Shown here piece after piece: positions 44,251-53,264 of a stretch of 64,000 nt of DNA; position 1 is the stretch's first letter; each line of letters begins with the position of its first letter. The stretch is from the NCBI GenBank assembly GCA_017744315.1, contig JAGIBN010000001.1, positions 496,001-560,000 on the forward strand, given 5' to 3'. The notes beneath the pieces were generated by a model. That model saw only the letters and a list, made by a program, of their open reading frames with translations. It did no database searches and had not been told where the DNA came from. The stretch is from Porphyrobacter sp. Lineage in GTDB: Bacteria > Pseudomonadota > Alphaproteobacteria > Sphingomonadales > Sphingomonadaceae. Made by a program: the position numbers and the translations under genes.

Positions 44251-45219
44251 ATGGCGACGACGCACAAGACCCGCATGCTCATCATCGGCTCCGGCCCCGC
44301 AGGCCTTTCGGCCGCGATCTACGGCGCCCGCGCCGGCATGGAGCCGATCGTGGTGCAGGGTCTCCAGCCCGGCGGCCAGCTGACCATCACCACCGACGTC
44401 GAGAACTATCCGGGCTTCCGCGAGGTCATCCAGGGCCCCTGGCTGATGCAGGAAATGGAGGCCCAGGCCGTCCACGTCGGCACCCGCATGATGTACGACA
44501 TCATCACCTCGGTCGACCTTTCCGGCCCGCTCTTTACCGCCATCGCCGATTCGGGCGACGTCTACGAAGCCGATACCCTCGTCATCGCCACCGGCGCGCA
44601 GGCGCAGTGGCTGGGCGTTCCCGGCGAGCAGGAACTCTCGGGCAAGGGCGTCTCGGCCTGCGCCACGTGCGACGGCTTCTTCTATCGCGGCAAGAAGGTC
44701 GTGGTGATCGGCGGCGGCAACACCGCTGTGGAAGAGGCGCTCTACCTCACCAACCACTCGGACGAAGTGACCCTGATCCACCGCCGCGACACCCTGCGCG
44801 CCGAGAAGATCCTTCAGGACCGCCTCTTCGCCAATCCCAAGATCAAGGTCGTGTGGGACAAGCGGGTCGAACGCTTCATGGAAGGCGAGAACGGCGAACT
44901 GCGCGCTCTCGCACTGATCGACACCAAGACCGGCGAGCAGAGCGAGATCTTCACCGACGGCGCCTTCGTCGCCATCGGCCACGCGCCCGCGACCGAGCTG
45001 TTCAAGGGCAAGCTGGCCATGGACGAGACCGGCTACCTCCTCGTCGAACCGGGCACGCCCAAGACCGCGATCCCCGGCGTCTTCGCCTGCGGCGACGTGA
45101 TGGACCACGTCTACCGCCAGGCGATCACCGCGGCAGGCACCGGCTGCATGGCCGCACTCGACGCCGAGCGTTACCTCGCGCATCGGGAATTCGCCGAGGC
45201 GGCGAAGGTCGAGGCCTGA
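44251..45219 (+). CDS. trxB: Thioredoxin-disulfide reductase
   Basis: Flavoenzyme that reduces thioredoxin with NADPH, 322 residues. FAD site GSGPAGLSAAIYGARAG near the N-terminus, redox motif CATC (in SACATCDGFFYRG), NADPH site GGGNTAVEEALYL, and the C-terminal FAD motif GVFACGDVMDHVYRQAITAAG. The start MATTHKTRMLIIGSGPAG is chosen over an upstream in-frame ATG at 44179. A palindromic repeat follows. Confidence 0.97.
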   Translation: MATTHKTRMLIIGSGPAGLSAAIYGARAGMEPIVVQGLQPGGQLTITTDVENYPGFREVIQGPWLMQEMEAQAVHVGTRMMYDIITSVDLSGPLFTAIADSGDVYEADTLVIATGAQAQWLGVPGEQELSGKGVSACATCDGFFYRGKKVVVIGGGNTAVEEALYLTNHSDEVTLIHRRDTLRAEKILQDRLFANPKIKVVWDKRVERFMEGENGELRALALIDTKTGEQSEIFTDGAFVAIGHAPATELFKGKLAMDETGYLLVEPGTPKTAIPGVFACGDVMDHVYRQAITAAGTGCMAALDAERYLAHREFAEAAKVEA

Positions 45220-45229
45220 TTTTACAGTA

Positions 45230-45263
45230 GGGAAGGGATTCCGGGGGCTGAGCCCCCGGACCC
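45230..45263. repeat. Palindromic intergenic repeat, family 1, copy C
   Basis: GGGAAGGGATT, then a perfect palindrome TCCGGGGGCT-GAGCCCCCGGA (45240-45260), then CCC. Same layout as copies A and B at 6190 and 6341. It lies 10 nt after the trxB stop in a convergent junction. Confidence 0.65.
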
Positions 45264-45328
45264 GCGGAATGTCTGCCTTTGCTTGCGCCTAACCCTTGGG
45301 GGCGCATTACAAGAGGTGTGTGATCCTG

Positions 45329-46108
45329 TTAACTGCGTTGCAGCACGTCCAGCACTTGGGCCAGCAACCAGTCCTGCGCCTCGGGTTCGACATAGCTGTG
45401 GGTAGCCCCGGCGCACAGCCGCAGGCGCGTGTCCGCCTTGTCCCAGTTCGCCAGAAACGCGAGACCCGTGCGGTCTCTCGCTGCGACCAGCAGCCGAATC
45501 TCGCCTGCAAAGCCCGATAGCCCTCGCGCGATCTCCTGCGCCAGACCGGCAGGAGCCGCTGGAGCCGGACGCATCGCCGCAAACAGGCTGCGGACCAGTC
45601 CGCCGATCGCCACTTTGCCGGTGAGCAGGCGCCGGATCGCCGCCGGATCGGCCAGGCGGCGGCGATAATGGTCGCGCACCACTTCGGCAGGCGCTTCTGC
45701 CGTATCGTCCTCGATGGTCCAGGGGTTGGACAGCACCAGTGCGTCGAGACCGGCGCCCTGAGCCAGCATCAGCGCGCTGGCGGCGTCGCAGTTGCCGAAA
45801 CCCACCACGCGGCGGACGTGCGGGCATTCGGTGCGCAGAGCAGCGAGCGCGGCGCGGATATCCGGCCCGTTCGAGCGAAAACCGTGGTTGTCGCCCTCGC
45901 TGTCGCCCACTCCGCGCCGGTCGAAGCGCAGTACGGGGAACCCTTGCGCGGCGATACTGGCGGCAAGACGGGCCTGTCCGTTCCACGCCCCGGCGCGCAC
46001 TTCGTTGCCGCCGGAGACGATCAGCAGCGCGTTCTCGCCTGCCGCTTCGTCGAGCGTCCCGACAAGCTGCACGCCTTCGCAGGTGAAGGTGAAATGGCGC
46101 CGCGTCAT
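45329..46108 (-). CDS. Exosortase A system-associated hydrolase 1
   Basis: Alpha/beta-hydrolase-like protein of 259 residues, of the hydrolase 1 type found next to XrtA loci. The N-terminus RRHFTFTCEGVQLVGTLDEA and RFDRRGVGDSEG fit the family. The nucleophile elbow reads GFGNCDAAS, so Cys107 sits where Ser is usual. The His is probably in GATHSYVEP. The substrate may be an acyl thioester formed by the neighbouring ligase and carrier protein (inference). It overlaps the hydrolase 2 gene by 4 nt. Confidence 0.85.
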   Translation of the reverse strand: MTRRHFTFTCEGVQLVGTLDEAAGENALLIVSGGNEVRAGAWNGQARLAASIAAQGFPVLRFDRRGVGDSEGDNHGFRSNGPDIRAALAALRTECPHVRRVVGFGNCDAASALMLAQGAGLDALVLSNPWTIEDDTAEAPAEVVRDHYRRRLADPAAIRRLLTGKVAIGGLVRSLFAAMRPAPAAPAGLAQEIARGLSGFAGEIRLLVAARDRTGLAFLANWDKADTRLRLCAGATHSYVEPEAQDWLLAQVLDVLQRS

Positions 46109-46764
46109 GCTTGTACGGCCTCAACGAGAATCGCGGCGAGGGCGTCGGCCTGGGCGGCATCCTCGTCCGGCTCGGCGCGCAGCCAGAGGCCGCTGCCGCC
46201 GATCCGGTCCTGCGCGATGACCTGAGCAGGAGCGGATTCCAGCGTTTCGAGTTCGCGGAAAAGCGCAGCGCCGAACGGATATCCAGCCAGCATGATCCCT
46301 TCGCGCCGCGCCGTCTCGGTCAGCGAATCGCGATTTTCCTCAAGCCCGGCTTCCCGGCTGGCGAGCATTCGGGCGCGGAGCATGCCCCGCAAAATCTGCG
46401 CGCCCTTGACCGGCGCATAGTGAAAGGCGGGCAGGTCCGGGGTGAACAGGCAGCCGCCGCGCAGGCCCAGCACATGGGTCACGGCGAAATACCGCGCGGC
46501 CGCCTGCATCGCCTCTCGCCAGAGGCCCGCATCCTGCGTTTCGAGGCCGAGCAGGCTCTCGTTCGTACCGGGCAGGTCCGGCAGCATGGTGTCGATTCCG
46601 GCCCGGTCGAGCCGCCGCATGACTTCCACCGTGAAGCGGCGCAGGCGATTGCCTTCGTCGAACAGCGCGGGAACGATCAGCAGGCGCAATGGGCGCGCGC
46701 GATCACGAACGAGGGCCGTTTCCTCGCCTCCGTGGGCATCTGAGGACCATGTCGCGGGGATCAT
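46105..46764 (-). CDS. Exosortase A system-associated hydrolase 2-like protein
   Basis: A 219-residue alpha/beta-hydrolase-like protein of the XrtA-associated hydrolase 2 type. The start of the fold is recognisable (PLRLLIVPALFDEGNRLRRF) and DLPGTNES follows. At the expected nucleophile elbow the sequence is LGLRGGCLF, with Arg102 in the nucleophile place, so it may not be a conventional esterase. It is coupled to hydrolase 1 and may be a non-catalytic partner. Located 37 nt downstream of the acyl carrier protein gene. Confidence 0.78.
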   Translation of the reverse strand: MIPATWSSDAHGGEETALVRDRARPLRLLIVPALFDEGNRLRRFTVEVMRRLDRAGIDTMLPDLPGTNESLLGLETQDAGLWREAMQAAARYFAVTHVLGLRGGCLFTPDLPAFHYAPVKGAQILRGMLRARMLASREAGLEENRDSLTETARREGIMLAGYPFGAALFRELETLESAPAQVIAQDRIGGSGLWLRAEPDEDAAQADALAAILVEAVQA

Positions 46765-46801
46765 GTCACGCTCCCCGCCGACCGGATCATACCCCGAAGA
46801 G

Positions 46802-47065
46802 TCAGGCAGGCGCGCGCTTGGCTTTCGCGAATTCGAGCAGGCCGCCGAAGGTCTCCAGCATCTCGCCGTCGATCTCGTCGTCCTCGATGATGATGTCGAG
46901 CCGGTCTTCCAGCTCGGTCAGCAGGCCGGCGACCGCCATCGAATCCAGCTCGGGCAGGTGCCCGAACAGGCCGGTATCGGCATCGAACGTCTCGGCCTGA
47001 CCCTGCTTGAGGCCCAGCACGTCCGTCAGGATGCGGCGCAGCAGCAGGTCGGTATCGTCTTGCAT
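46802..47065 (-). CDS. Acyl carrier protein of the XrtA locus
   Basis: An 87-residue phosphopantetheine-carrying protein. The attachment Ser42 is in LPELDSMAVAGLL, followed by the acidic helix TELEDRLDIIIEDDEIDGE. Four-helix ACP layout. It lies between the GNAT-like gene and the hydrolases. It probably carries a substrate activated by the AMP-forming ligase encoded on the opposite strand. ATG 47065 gives the N-terminus MQDDTDLLLRRILTDVLG. Confidence 0.9.
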   Translation of the reverse strand: MQDDTDLLLRRILTDVLGLKQGQAETFDADTGLFGHLPELDSMAVAGLLTELEDRLDIIIEDDEIDGEMLETFGGLLEFAKAKRAPA

Positions 47066-47103
47066 GGCCCCTCTCTTCGGGCATTGTTCGTAACCCCGCG
47101 CCT

Positions 47104-48120
47104 CTAGCCGCGCTTCGCAGTTGCGGCAAGGTATTGTGCACCGGCGCGCAGCAGGTCCCGTCCCAATGTCGGCCAGTTTCGCGGCGAGCCAGCGCGGAAC
47201 ATGTCCAGCCGATAGCGTGGGCGGACCACTTCCATCCAGTCGCGCTTGTAGGGATCGTCGCCGGTGCCGAAATCGACGAGATCGACCCGGTCCACGTCTA
47301 TCACATGGCGAAACAGCGCCGCGCTCAGCACCGATCCGGGCGAGAGCGGCTTGGCAGCCTCGCGGTGGGCGAGCTTGTGAATCCACGCGGTGCCGTGCTC
47401 GACCGTCCACATCTGCGCCGCCACCGGCGCGCCCTCGGCAAGGGCGATTCCGAGCCGGAGCCTGCCTGCCTTGCCTTCCGCCTCGGCAAAGGCGCGCAGG
47501 AAGGCGGGGCTGCCTTCCTCGGGCTTCCAGCTTTCGGCGTAGATCGATTCGTAGGCGTTCCAGACCTCTGCGTCGAAGTGCTCCAGCACCCGTGTCTCGA
47601 CTTTGCCGGACTTGCGCTTGAGCGTCGTGCGCAGTTTTCCGGGGCGCGAGACGAGATATTGCTCGTAGCTGCGGCCATCGACGGGGAGGATGTGATTGCT
47701 GTCGCAGACTTCGCGGCGGACCAGCCATCCGGTCTTGCGAAAGGCCGCTTCGAGGCGAGAGACGCTGCGGTCTTCGTCGGGAAGCCCGGAAAGCGTCACG
47801 CGGCGGGCCTTTCCGGCAAGGTCTCGCGCGAGCGCTTCCAGCAAGCCTTCGGGCCGCGAGGCGAGGGGGCGATAGCGGAAGGTGTACCAGTTCGACAGCG
47901 CGTGAAGATGGCCGCCGTCACCCCGCAAAGGCAGGACGGTGATATCGCCGCCTTCGCGCGCCACGGCGATCAACGGATTCAGCCCGCAATGCTCGCTCAG
48001 CCCGGCGAACCACGCCAGCCGGTCGAAGGGCGCGCGCTGGTTGCTCTCGGAAAGCCATGCGGTTAGCTGGCCGTCCGATTGCACTTGCTTAAGATCGCGG
48101 TGATAATCGACCTGTACCAA
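47104..48120 (-). CDS. GNAT/FemAB-like N-acyltransferase of the XrtA locus
   Basis: A protein of about 338 residues with a double GNAT fold of the FemAB/CelD-like type: KLRTTLKRKSGKVETRVLEH, VAAQMWTVEHGTAWIHKLAH and VDLVDFGTGDDPYKRDWM. Such enzymes transfer acyl groups or amino acids. With the adjacent ACP and ligase genes, a role in transferring an activated group to a sugar or peptide is plausible (inference). The start is uncertain: TTG 48120 avoids overlap with the divergent ligase gene at 48144; the ATG at 48264 would overlap it by 121 nt. Confidence 0.8.
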   Translation of the reverse strand: MVQVDYHRDLKQVQSDGQLTAWLSESNQRAPFDRLAWFAGLSEHCGLNPLIAVAREGGDITVLPLRGDGGHLHALSNWYTFRYRPLASRPEGLLEALARDLAGKARRVTLSGLPDEDRSVSRLEAAFRKTGWLVRREVCDSNHILPVDGRSYEQYLVSRPGKLRTTLKRKSGKVETRVLEHFDAEVWNAYESIYAESWKPEEGSPAFLRAFAEAEGKAGRLRLGIALAEGAPVAAQMWTVEHGTAWIHKLAHREAAKPLSPGSVLSAALFRHVIDVDRVDLVDFGTGDDPYKRDWMEVVRPRYRLDMFRAGSPRNWPTLGRDLLRAGAQYLAATAKRG

Positions 48121-48143
48121 ACCCTTGTGGAGCCTTTCCCGCC

Positions 48144-49661
48144 ATGATCCTGCCGCTCGACCATCTCGCACTGCGCGGAGAGGATTCGGCCGAGGCGCTC
48201 GTGCTGCGCGGAGACGTGCTGGACTACAAGGCCTTAAGAACCCGTGTCTCCCGCCTTGCGGCATGGCTCGCGCAGGAAGTGCCGGAAAAGGGCGCGCGGG
48301 TGGCGTCCTGGGCGGCCAAGGGCGAATTGACCTGTCTGCTCCCGCTGGCCGCCGCGCGGGCGGGCCTTGTCCATGTGCCGATCAATCCGCTGCTCAAGCA
48401 CGGCCAGGTCGCGCATATCCTGGCCGACAGCGGCGCCGTGCTGCTGATCGCCACGCCATCGCGACTGGCCTCGCTGGAGGAGGGCGACGTTCCCGCGGCC
48501 TGCCGCCGGATCGAGGAAGGCGCGGCGCTCGCCGAAGCGCAGGCGCTCGGGGGCGACATGGCGCCTTCGCAGGCCGATCCCGAGGAACTCGCGGCGATTC
48601 TCTACACCAGCGGCTCCACCGGGCGGCCCAAGGGGGTGATGCTCAGCCATGCCAACTTGTGGCTGGGGGCGGAGAGCGTGGCCGACTATCTCGGCGTTAC
48701 CCCGCAGGACCGGGTCCTGGCGGTCATGCCGCTCTCGTTCGACTATGGGCAGAACCAGTTGCTCTCGACCTGGCACGCGGGCGGCTGCGTGGTGCCGCTG
48801 GACTACCTGATGCCGCGCGACGTGATGAAGGCGGTGGACCGGCACGATATCACCAGCCTCGGCGCGGTGCCGCCGCTCTGGGTGCAGATCTGCGAGATCG
48901 ACTGGCCCCCAGAGGTCGCCGCGAAGCTGCGGCGCCTGACCAATACCGGCGGCGCCCTCACCGTGGATCTCGTGCGCCGGATGCGCGCGCTGTTCCCCGA
49001 GGCGCGGCTTTTCGCGATGTACGGCCTGACCGAGGCGTTCCGCTCGACCTACCTCGATCCCGCGCTGATCGACACCCATCCGACCTCGATGGGCAAGGAA
49101 ATCCCCCATGCCGAAGTGCTGGTGGTGAACGAGGCCGGAGAGGTCGCCGCCGACAATGAGGAAGGCGAACTTGTCCATTGCGGCCCGCTGGTCGCCCATG
49201 GCTATTGGCAGGACCCGGCGCGCACCGCCGAACGTTACCGGCCCGCGCCTTCCGGCTCGCGCTATGGCGGCATGGCGGTCTGGTCGGGCGACCGGGTGCG
49301 GCGCGATGCCGATGGCCTGCTCTACTTCGTCGGCCGCCGCGATGCGATGATCAAGAGCGCGGGCAACCGCATCAGCCCGCAGGAAGTGGAAGAGGCGGCG
49401 CTGGCGACGGGTCTCGTCGCCGAAGCGGTGGCGCTGGGCGTGGCCGATGCGCGGCTGGGGCAGGCGGTTCATCTGGTGGTTCGCGCTTCCGCCGGAACTT
49501 CCGATGCGGAGGGAGAATTGCCGCGTAAACTCATGCAGGAACTACCGAATTTCATGCAGCCCAAAGTGATCCACTGGCGTCAGGCGATGCCGATCGGGCC
49601 GAACGGCAAGATCGACCGTAACGGGCTTGCGGCGGAACTGGCGAGCGAGCTGTCGGCATGA
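48144..49661 (+). CDS. Acyl-CoA/acyl-ACP ligase (AMP-forming), exosortase A system-associated
   Basis: ANL-superfamily adenylating enzyme of 505 residues. The P-loop-like motif YTSGSTGRPKGVMLSH, the A5 region MYGLTEAFRST and the hinge with GRRDAMIKSAGNRISP are visible, plus the C-terminal catalytic Lys in PNGKIDRNGL. It would activate a carboxylic acid, perhaps loading it on the neighbouring ACP. Divergent from the GNAT gene, with only 23 nt between the two starts, so the promoters must overlap. Its stop overlaps the decarboxylase ATG. Confidence 0.92.
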   Translation: MILPLDHLALRGEDSAEALVLRGDVLDYKALRTRVSRLAAWLAQEVPEKGARVASWAAKGELTCLLPLAAARAGLVHVPINPLLKHGQVAHILADSGAVLLIATPSRLASLEEGDVPAACRRIEEGAALAEAQALGGDMAPSQADPEELAAILYTSGSTGRPKGVMLSHANLWLGAESVADYLGVTPQDRVLAVMPLSFDYGQNQLLSTWHAGGCVVPLDYLMPRDVMKAVDRHDITSLGAVPPLWVQICEIDWPPEVAAKLRRLTNTGGALTVDLVRRMRALFPEARLFAMYGLTEAFRSTYLDPALIDTHPTSMGKEIPHAEVLVVNEAGEVAADNEEGELVHCGPLVAHGYWQDPARTAERYRPAPSGSRYGGMAVWSGDRVRRDADGLLYFVGRRDAMIKSAGNRISPQEVEEAALATGLVAEAVALGVADARLGQAVHLVVRASAGTSDAEGELPRKLMQELPNFMQPKVIHWRQAMPIGPNGKIDRNGLAAELASELSA

Positions 49662-50884
49662 AGCCGCTCGGTCCGATCCCCGCCGGTTTTGCGGCGATAG
49701 ACGGCGTTCTCGCGATCGGCGGCAGGCCGGTGACGGAATGGGTGGAAGCGGCGGGCGACACCCCGCTGTTCCTCTACGAAGCGGCGCGCATCCACAGCCG
49801 CGTGGCGGAATTGCGGGCAGCCATGCCGGAGCGGCTGGCGCTGCACTATGCGGTCAAGGCCAATCCGTTTGTGCCGCTGCTCTCGCTGATGAACGGGCTG
49901 GTGGACGGCTTCGACATCGCCTCGGGCGGCGAGCTCGCCATCGTGACCGGGGCGGGGATCGACCCGGCGGCGGTCAGTTTCGCCGGTCCGGGCAAGCGCG
50001 ACCGCGAACTGGAAGCGGCGATCCGCGCCGGGGTGACGCTCAACCTCGAATCGGAAGCCGAGGCCCGGCGCGCTCTGGCCATTGGCGAGAAATTGGGCCT
50101 GACGCCGCGCCTTGCGATCCGGGTCAATCCGGATTTCGACCTCAAGGGTTCGGGCATGAAAATGGGCGGCGGGGCCAAGCCCTTCGGCATCGACGCGGCG
50201 CGCGTCCCGGCGCTGGTGCGCGAAATCGTCGCCAGCGGCGCGGAGTGGCGCGGCTTCCACATCTTCGCCGGAAGTCAGGCGCTTGGCGCCGAGGCGATTG
50301 CCGAGACCCAGGGGCAGGCGATCGACCTCGCGGCGCGGCTGGCGCAGGAAAGCGGCTTGCCGCTGCCGCATTGCAATCTCGGCGGCGGCCTCGGCATTCC
50401 CTATTTTCCGGGCGATACCCCGGTCGATCTGGCCCTTGTGGGCGAGCGACTGGCGGGGCGTTTTGAGCGGCTTCCGGGGGTCTTGCAGGATACTGCATTC
50501 TGCATCGAACTCGGCCGCTATCTCGTTGGCGAATCGGGAATTTACCTCGCCCGCGTGATCGACCGGAAGGAAAGCCACGGCGAGGTCTTCCTCGTCACCG
50601 ACGGCGGCCTGCATCACCAGCTTGCCGCCTCGGGCAACTTCGGCACGGTGGTTCGCCGCAACTATCCTTCGGCCATCGCCACGCGCTTCGATGCGCCGGT
50701 GGAGGAAGAGGCTTCGATCGTCGGCTGCCTCTGCACCCCGCTCGACAAGCTGGCAGACAAGGGCGGCTTTCCGCGCGCCGACGTGGGCGATCTGATCGCG
50801 GTGTTCTGCGCCGGAGCCTACGGCGCCTCGGCCAGTCCGGCGCATTTTCTGGGGCAGGGACCGGCGCTGGAAATGCTGGTGTGA
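49658..50884 (+). CDS. PLP-dependent decarboxylase, exosortase A system-associated
   Basis: Fold-type III decarboxylase of 408 residues, related to diaminopimelate/ornithine decarboxylases. The PLP Lys67 is in LHYAVKANPF. HIFAGSQ (phosphate region), GGGLGIPYFPGD and the Cys of the second active site in GCLCTPLDKLA are present. It is distinct from LysA and belongs to the XrtA-associated group. The natural substrate is not known. Overlaps the ligase gene by 4 nt. Confidence 0.92.
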   Translation: MKPLGPIPAGFAAIDGVLAIGGRPVTEWVEAAGDTPLFLYEAARIHSRVAELRAAMPERLALHYAVKANPFVPLLSLMNGLVDGFDIASGGELAIVTGAGIDPAAVSFAGPGKRDRELEAAIRAGVTLNLESEAEARRALAIGEKLGLTPRLAIRVNPDFDLKGSGMKMGGGAKPFGIDAARVPALVREIVASGAEWRGFHIFAGSQALGAEAIAETQGQAIDLAARLAQESGLPLPHCNLGGGLGIPYFPGDTPVDLALVGERLAGRFERLPGVLQDTAFCIELGRYLVGESGIYLARVIDRKESHGEVFLVTDGGLHHQLAASGNFGTVVRRNYPSAIATRFDAPVEEEASIVGCLCTPLDKLADKGGFPRADVGDLIAVFCAGAYGASASPAHFLGQGPALEMLV

Positions 50885-51063
50885 CGGCGCCGGACTGCGG
50901 TTAAAGCCCGACGCCGATGTTGTCCCATTCCGGGACCGCGCGGGAATCGCTGGTTCACGACTAACGCAATGTTCACCCTTTTGAGCGATAGGCAAGGCTG
51001 GAAATTTGCCCGGTCCGCCAGTCTCGTACGGCGGAAGAGCTGGGCGCCTGAAGGGATTGGTCT

Positions 51064-51708
51064 ATGTCGCATCGCCGCTTCACCGGACTGCTGGCCGGCT
51101 CCGTGCTCACCAGCATGGTCCTGTCCGGCTGCGCCCATGCCGCGCCGAAGCAGGAGCTTCCGCCCGCCCAGTTCGTGGCGATGCAGGAAGGGCCTAGCGA
51201 GGAATACGTGATCGGCCCGCTCGACCAGCTGACCGTGTTCGTCTGGCGCAATCCCGAACTCGGCGCCAAAGTGCAGGTGCGGCCCGACGGGCGCATCACC
51301 ACCCCGCTGATCGCCGACATGCCCGCCGTGGGCAAGACTCCGGCGATGCTGGCCGAGGATATCCGCCTTCAGCTCTCGCAGTACATCCAGGACCCGCTGG
51401 TCTCGGTGATCGTCGATGGGTTTTCAGGCACTTACAGCCAGCAGATCCGCATCGTCGGCGCGACCGAGAAGCCTGCCTCGATCCCTTATCGCGCCAACAT
51501 GACCGTGCTGGACGCGATGATCGCGGTGGGCGGCCTGTCCGAATATGCGGCGGGCAATCGCGCCCGCCTGATCCGTTTCGACAAGGCGAGCGGCAAGCAG
51601 ACCGAATATGCCCTGCGCCTCAGCGACCTGCTGAAGAAGGGCAAGAGCAAGGCCAATGTCATGCTCAATCCGGGCGATGTCATCATCATCCCGGAAAGCA
51701 TGTTCTGA
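51064..51708 (+). CDS. XrtA system polysaccharide export outer-membrane lipoprotein (Wza-like)
   Basis: A 214-residue outer-membrane exporter with a lipoprotein signal peptide (VLSGC lipobox near residue 22) and the poly-export domain EEYVIGPLDQLTVFVWRNPE. SLBB-type segments PDGRITTPLIADM and LNPGDVIIIPES follow. It forms the outer-membrane channel for the polysaccharide. The 179 nt upstream should contain the promoter of the export operon; I found no sigma-54 motif there. Confidence 0.92.
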   Translation: MSHRRFTGLLAGSVLTSMVLSGCAHAAPKQELPPAQFVAMQEGPSEEYVIGPLDQLTVFVWRNPELGAKVQVRPDGRITTPLIADMPAVGKTPAMLAEDIRLQLSQYIQDPLVSVIVDGFSGTYSQQIRIVGATEKPASIPYRANMTVLDAMIAVGGLSEYAAGNRARLIRFDKASGKQTEYALRLSDLLKKGKSKANVMLNPGDVIIIPESMF

Positions 51709-51734
51709 GGACCTGAGGGGAGCGGCGCGGCGCG

Positions 51735-53255
51735 ATGAACGGCCTCTACGAAGAACTGCTCGCGGCGCTCCACAGCGTCTGGCACCGGCGCTGGATCGCG
51801 CTGGCGGCGGCCTGGGCGATCTGCCTTCTGGGCTGGCTGGCGATCGCGCTGATCCCGAACACTTACGAGTCGCGCGCGCGCATCTTCATCCAGCTCGACG
51901 ACGCGCTGGCCGAGCAGGTCGGCATCGGCGTGGCCGACAAGAAGCGCGATATCGAGCGGATCCGCCAGACCCTGACCAGTGCGGTCAATCTGGAGAAAGT
52001 CGTGCGCGGCACCCGTCTGGGCGACACCATCCAGTCGCCCAAGCAGATGGAATCGGCCGTGGCCGGGCTGGGCAAGAACGTATCGGTGGTCGCCCAGCAG
52101 GACAATCTGTTCGAGATCACCGCGACCGCCAACTACGCCTCGTTCTCCGATGCCGAGAACGCGCAGTTGGCTCGCGAAGTAGCGCAGAAGCTGATCGACA
52201 TTTTCCGCGAGGAGAACCTCTCGGGCGACCGCGGCGACATGGTCGAGACGCTGACCTTCGTGAACCAGCAGCTGCGCGCCCGCGAGAAGGAACTGGAAAC
52301 CGCCGAGCAGCGCCGCACCGCTTTCGAGGCGCAGCATCCCGAGATGGCGCTCGGCGGCGCGGCGGTGGCGCAGCGGCTGGAAAGCTCGCGCACCCAGCTG
52401 CGCGATCTGGAAGCCGATCTTTCCGCCGCGCAAAGCTCGCTGGCGGCGATCGACGGGCAGCTTGCCGGAACCCCTCGCTCGGTGGCGGGCGGCGGGGCAG
52501 GTGGTGCCGCCGGGGCGCTGGCCGCCGCGCAGGCCGAGCTGGCGAGCATGAAGGCGCGCGGCCTGACCGACAACCATCCCGACGTGATCGTGGCGCGCAA
52601 CCAGATCGCGGGCCTTCGCAGCGCGGCTGCGCAGGAAGCGGCCAGCGGCGGCGGGGCGCCCAATCCGGCCTATTCGTCGCTCCAGTCGATCCGCGCCGAG
52701 CGGCTCGCCAATGTCCAGGCGCTGACCTCGCGCAAGGCGGCCTTGCAGTCCGACGTGGCATCGCTGACCGCCTCGGCGATCCAGGATCCGGAACTCGCCA
52801 CCGAGGCCCAGCGCATCAACCGCGACTATGACGTGCTGCGCCAGCAATACGACAAGCTTCTGCAGGACCGCGAGGAACTGCGCCTGCGCGGCGAAGTGAA
52901 GACCGAGCGCGAGGCGGTGAAGTTCCAGGTGGTCGATCCGCCGACGACGCCGCGCAAGCCGGTGGCGCCGAACCGTCCGCTGCTGCTGGTCGGCGTGCTG
53001 ATGGCCGGGATCGTCGGCGGCTGCGCCGGGGCTTTCGCGCTCGGCAAGGTTCGTTCGGTCTTCGCCACGACGGCTGGGCTGGAGCGGGCAACCGGCCTCC
53101 CGGTGCTCGGCGCGATCTCGCAGAACGTGACCGATCAAGTGCGCCTGCTGCGCCGCCGCCGCCTCAAGTACTTCTTCGGCGCAGGCGTGGCGCTCTGCTT
53201 GCTTTGCGGGGTGCTGCTGGCGGTCGAATTCATCCAGCGCGGCATGGTGGCCTGA
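51735..53255 (+). CDS. XrtA system polysaccharide chain-length determinant (Wzz-like)
   Basis: Inner-membrane polysaccharide co-polymerase of 506 residues. The first transmembrane segment is near residues 22-40 (WIALAAAWAICLLGWLAIAL). The periplasmic domain has long coiled-coil stretches (REKELETAEQRRTAFEAQ; ESSRTQLRDLEADLSAAQ) and the Wzz motif region TTPRKPVAPNRPLLLVGVLM before the second transmembrane segment. A third hydrophobic helix is near the C-terminus (YFFGAGVALCLLCGVLLAVE). Works with the tyrosine autokinase encoded 9 nt downstream. Confidence 0.92.
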   Translation: MNGLYEELLAALHSVWHRRWIALAAAWAICLLGWLAIALIPNTYESRARIFIQLDDALAEQVGIGVADKKRDIERIRQTLTSAVNLEKVVRGTRLGDTIQSPKQMESAVAGLGKNVSVVAQQDNLFEITATANYASFSDAENAQLAREVAQKLIDIFREENLSGDRGDMVETLTFVNQQLRAREKELETAEQRRTAFEAQHPEMALGGAAVAQRLESSRTQLRDLEADLSAAQSSLAAIDGQLAGTPRSVAGGGAGGAAGALAAAQAELASMKARGLTDNHPDVIVARNQIAGLRSAAAQEAASGGGAPNPAYSSLQSIRAERLANVQALTSRKAALQSDVASLTASAIQDPELATEAQRINRDYDVLRQQYDKLLQDREELRLRGEVKTEREAVKFQVVDPPTTPRKPVAPNRPLLLVGVLMAGIVGGCAGAFALGKVRSVFATTAGLERATGLPVLGAISQNVTDQVRLLRRRRLKYFFGAGVALCLLCGVLLAVEFIQRGMVA

Positions 53256-53264
53256 GGAACGGCA

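Noticed and set aside
50885..51063. A sigma-54 (TGGCAC-N5-TTGC) promoter for the XrtA export operon
   Set aside because: XrtA loci can be controlled by sigma-54-type regulators, but no matching -24/-12 pair is visible in this gap.
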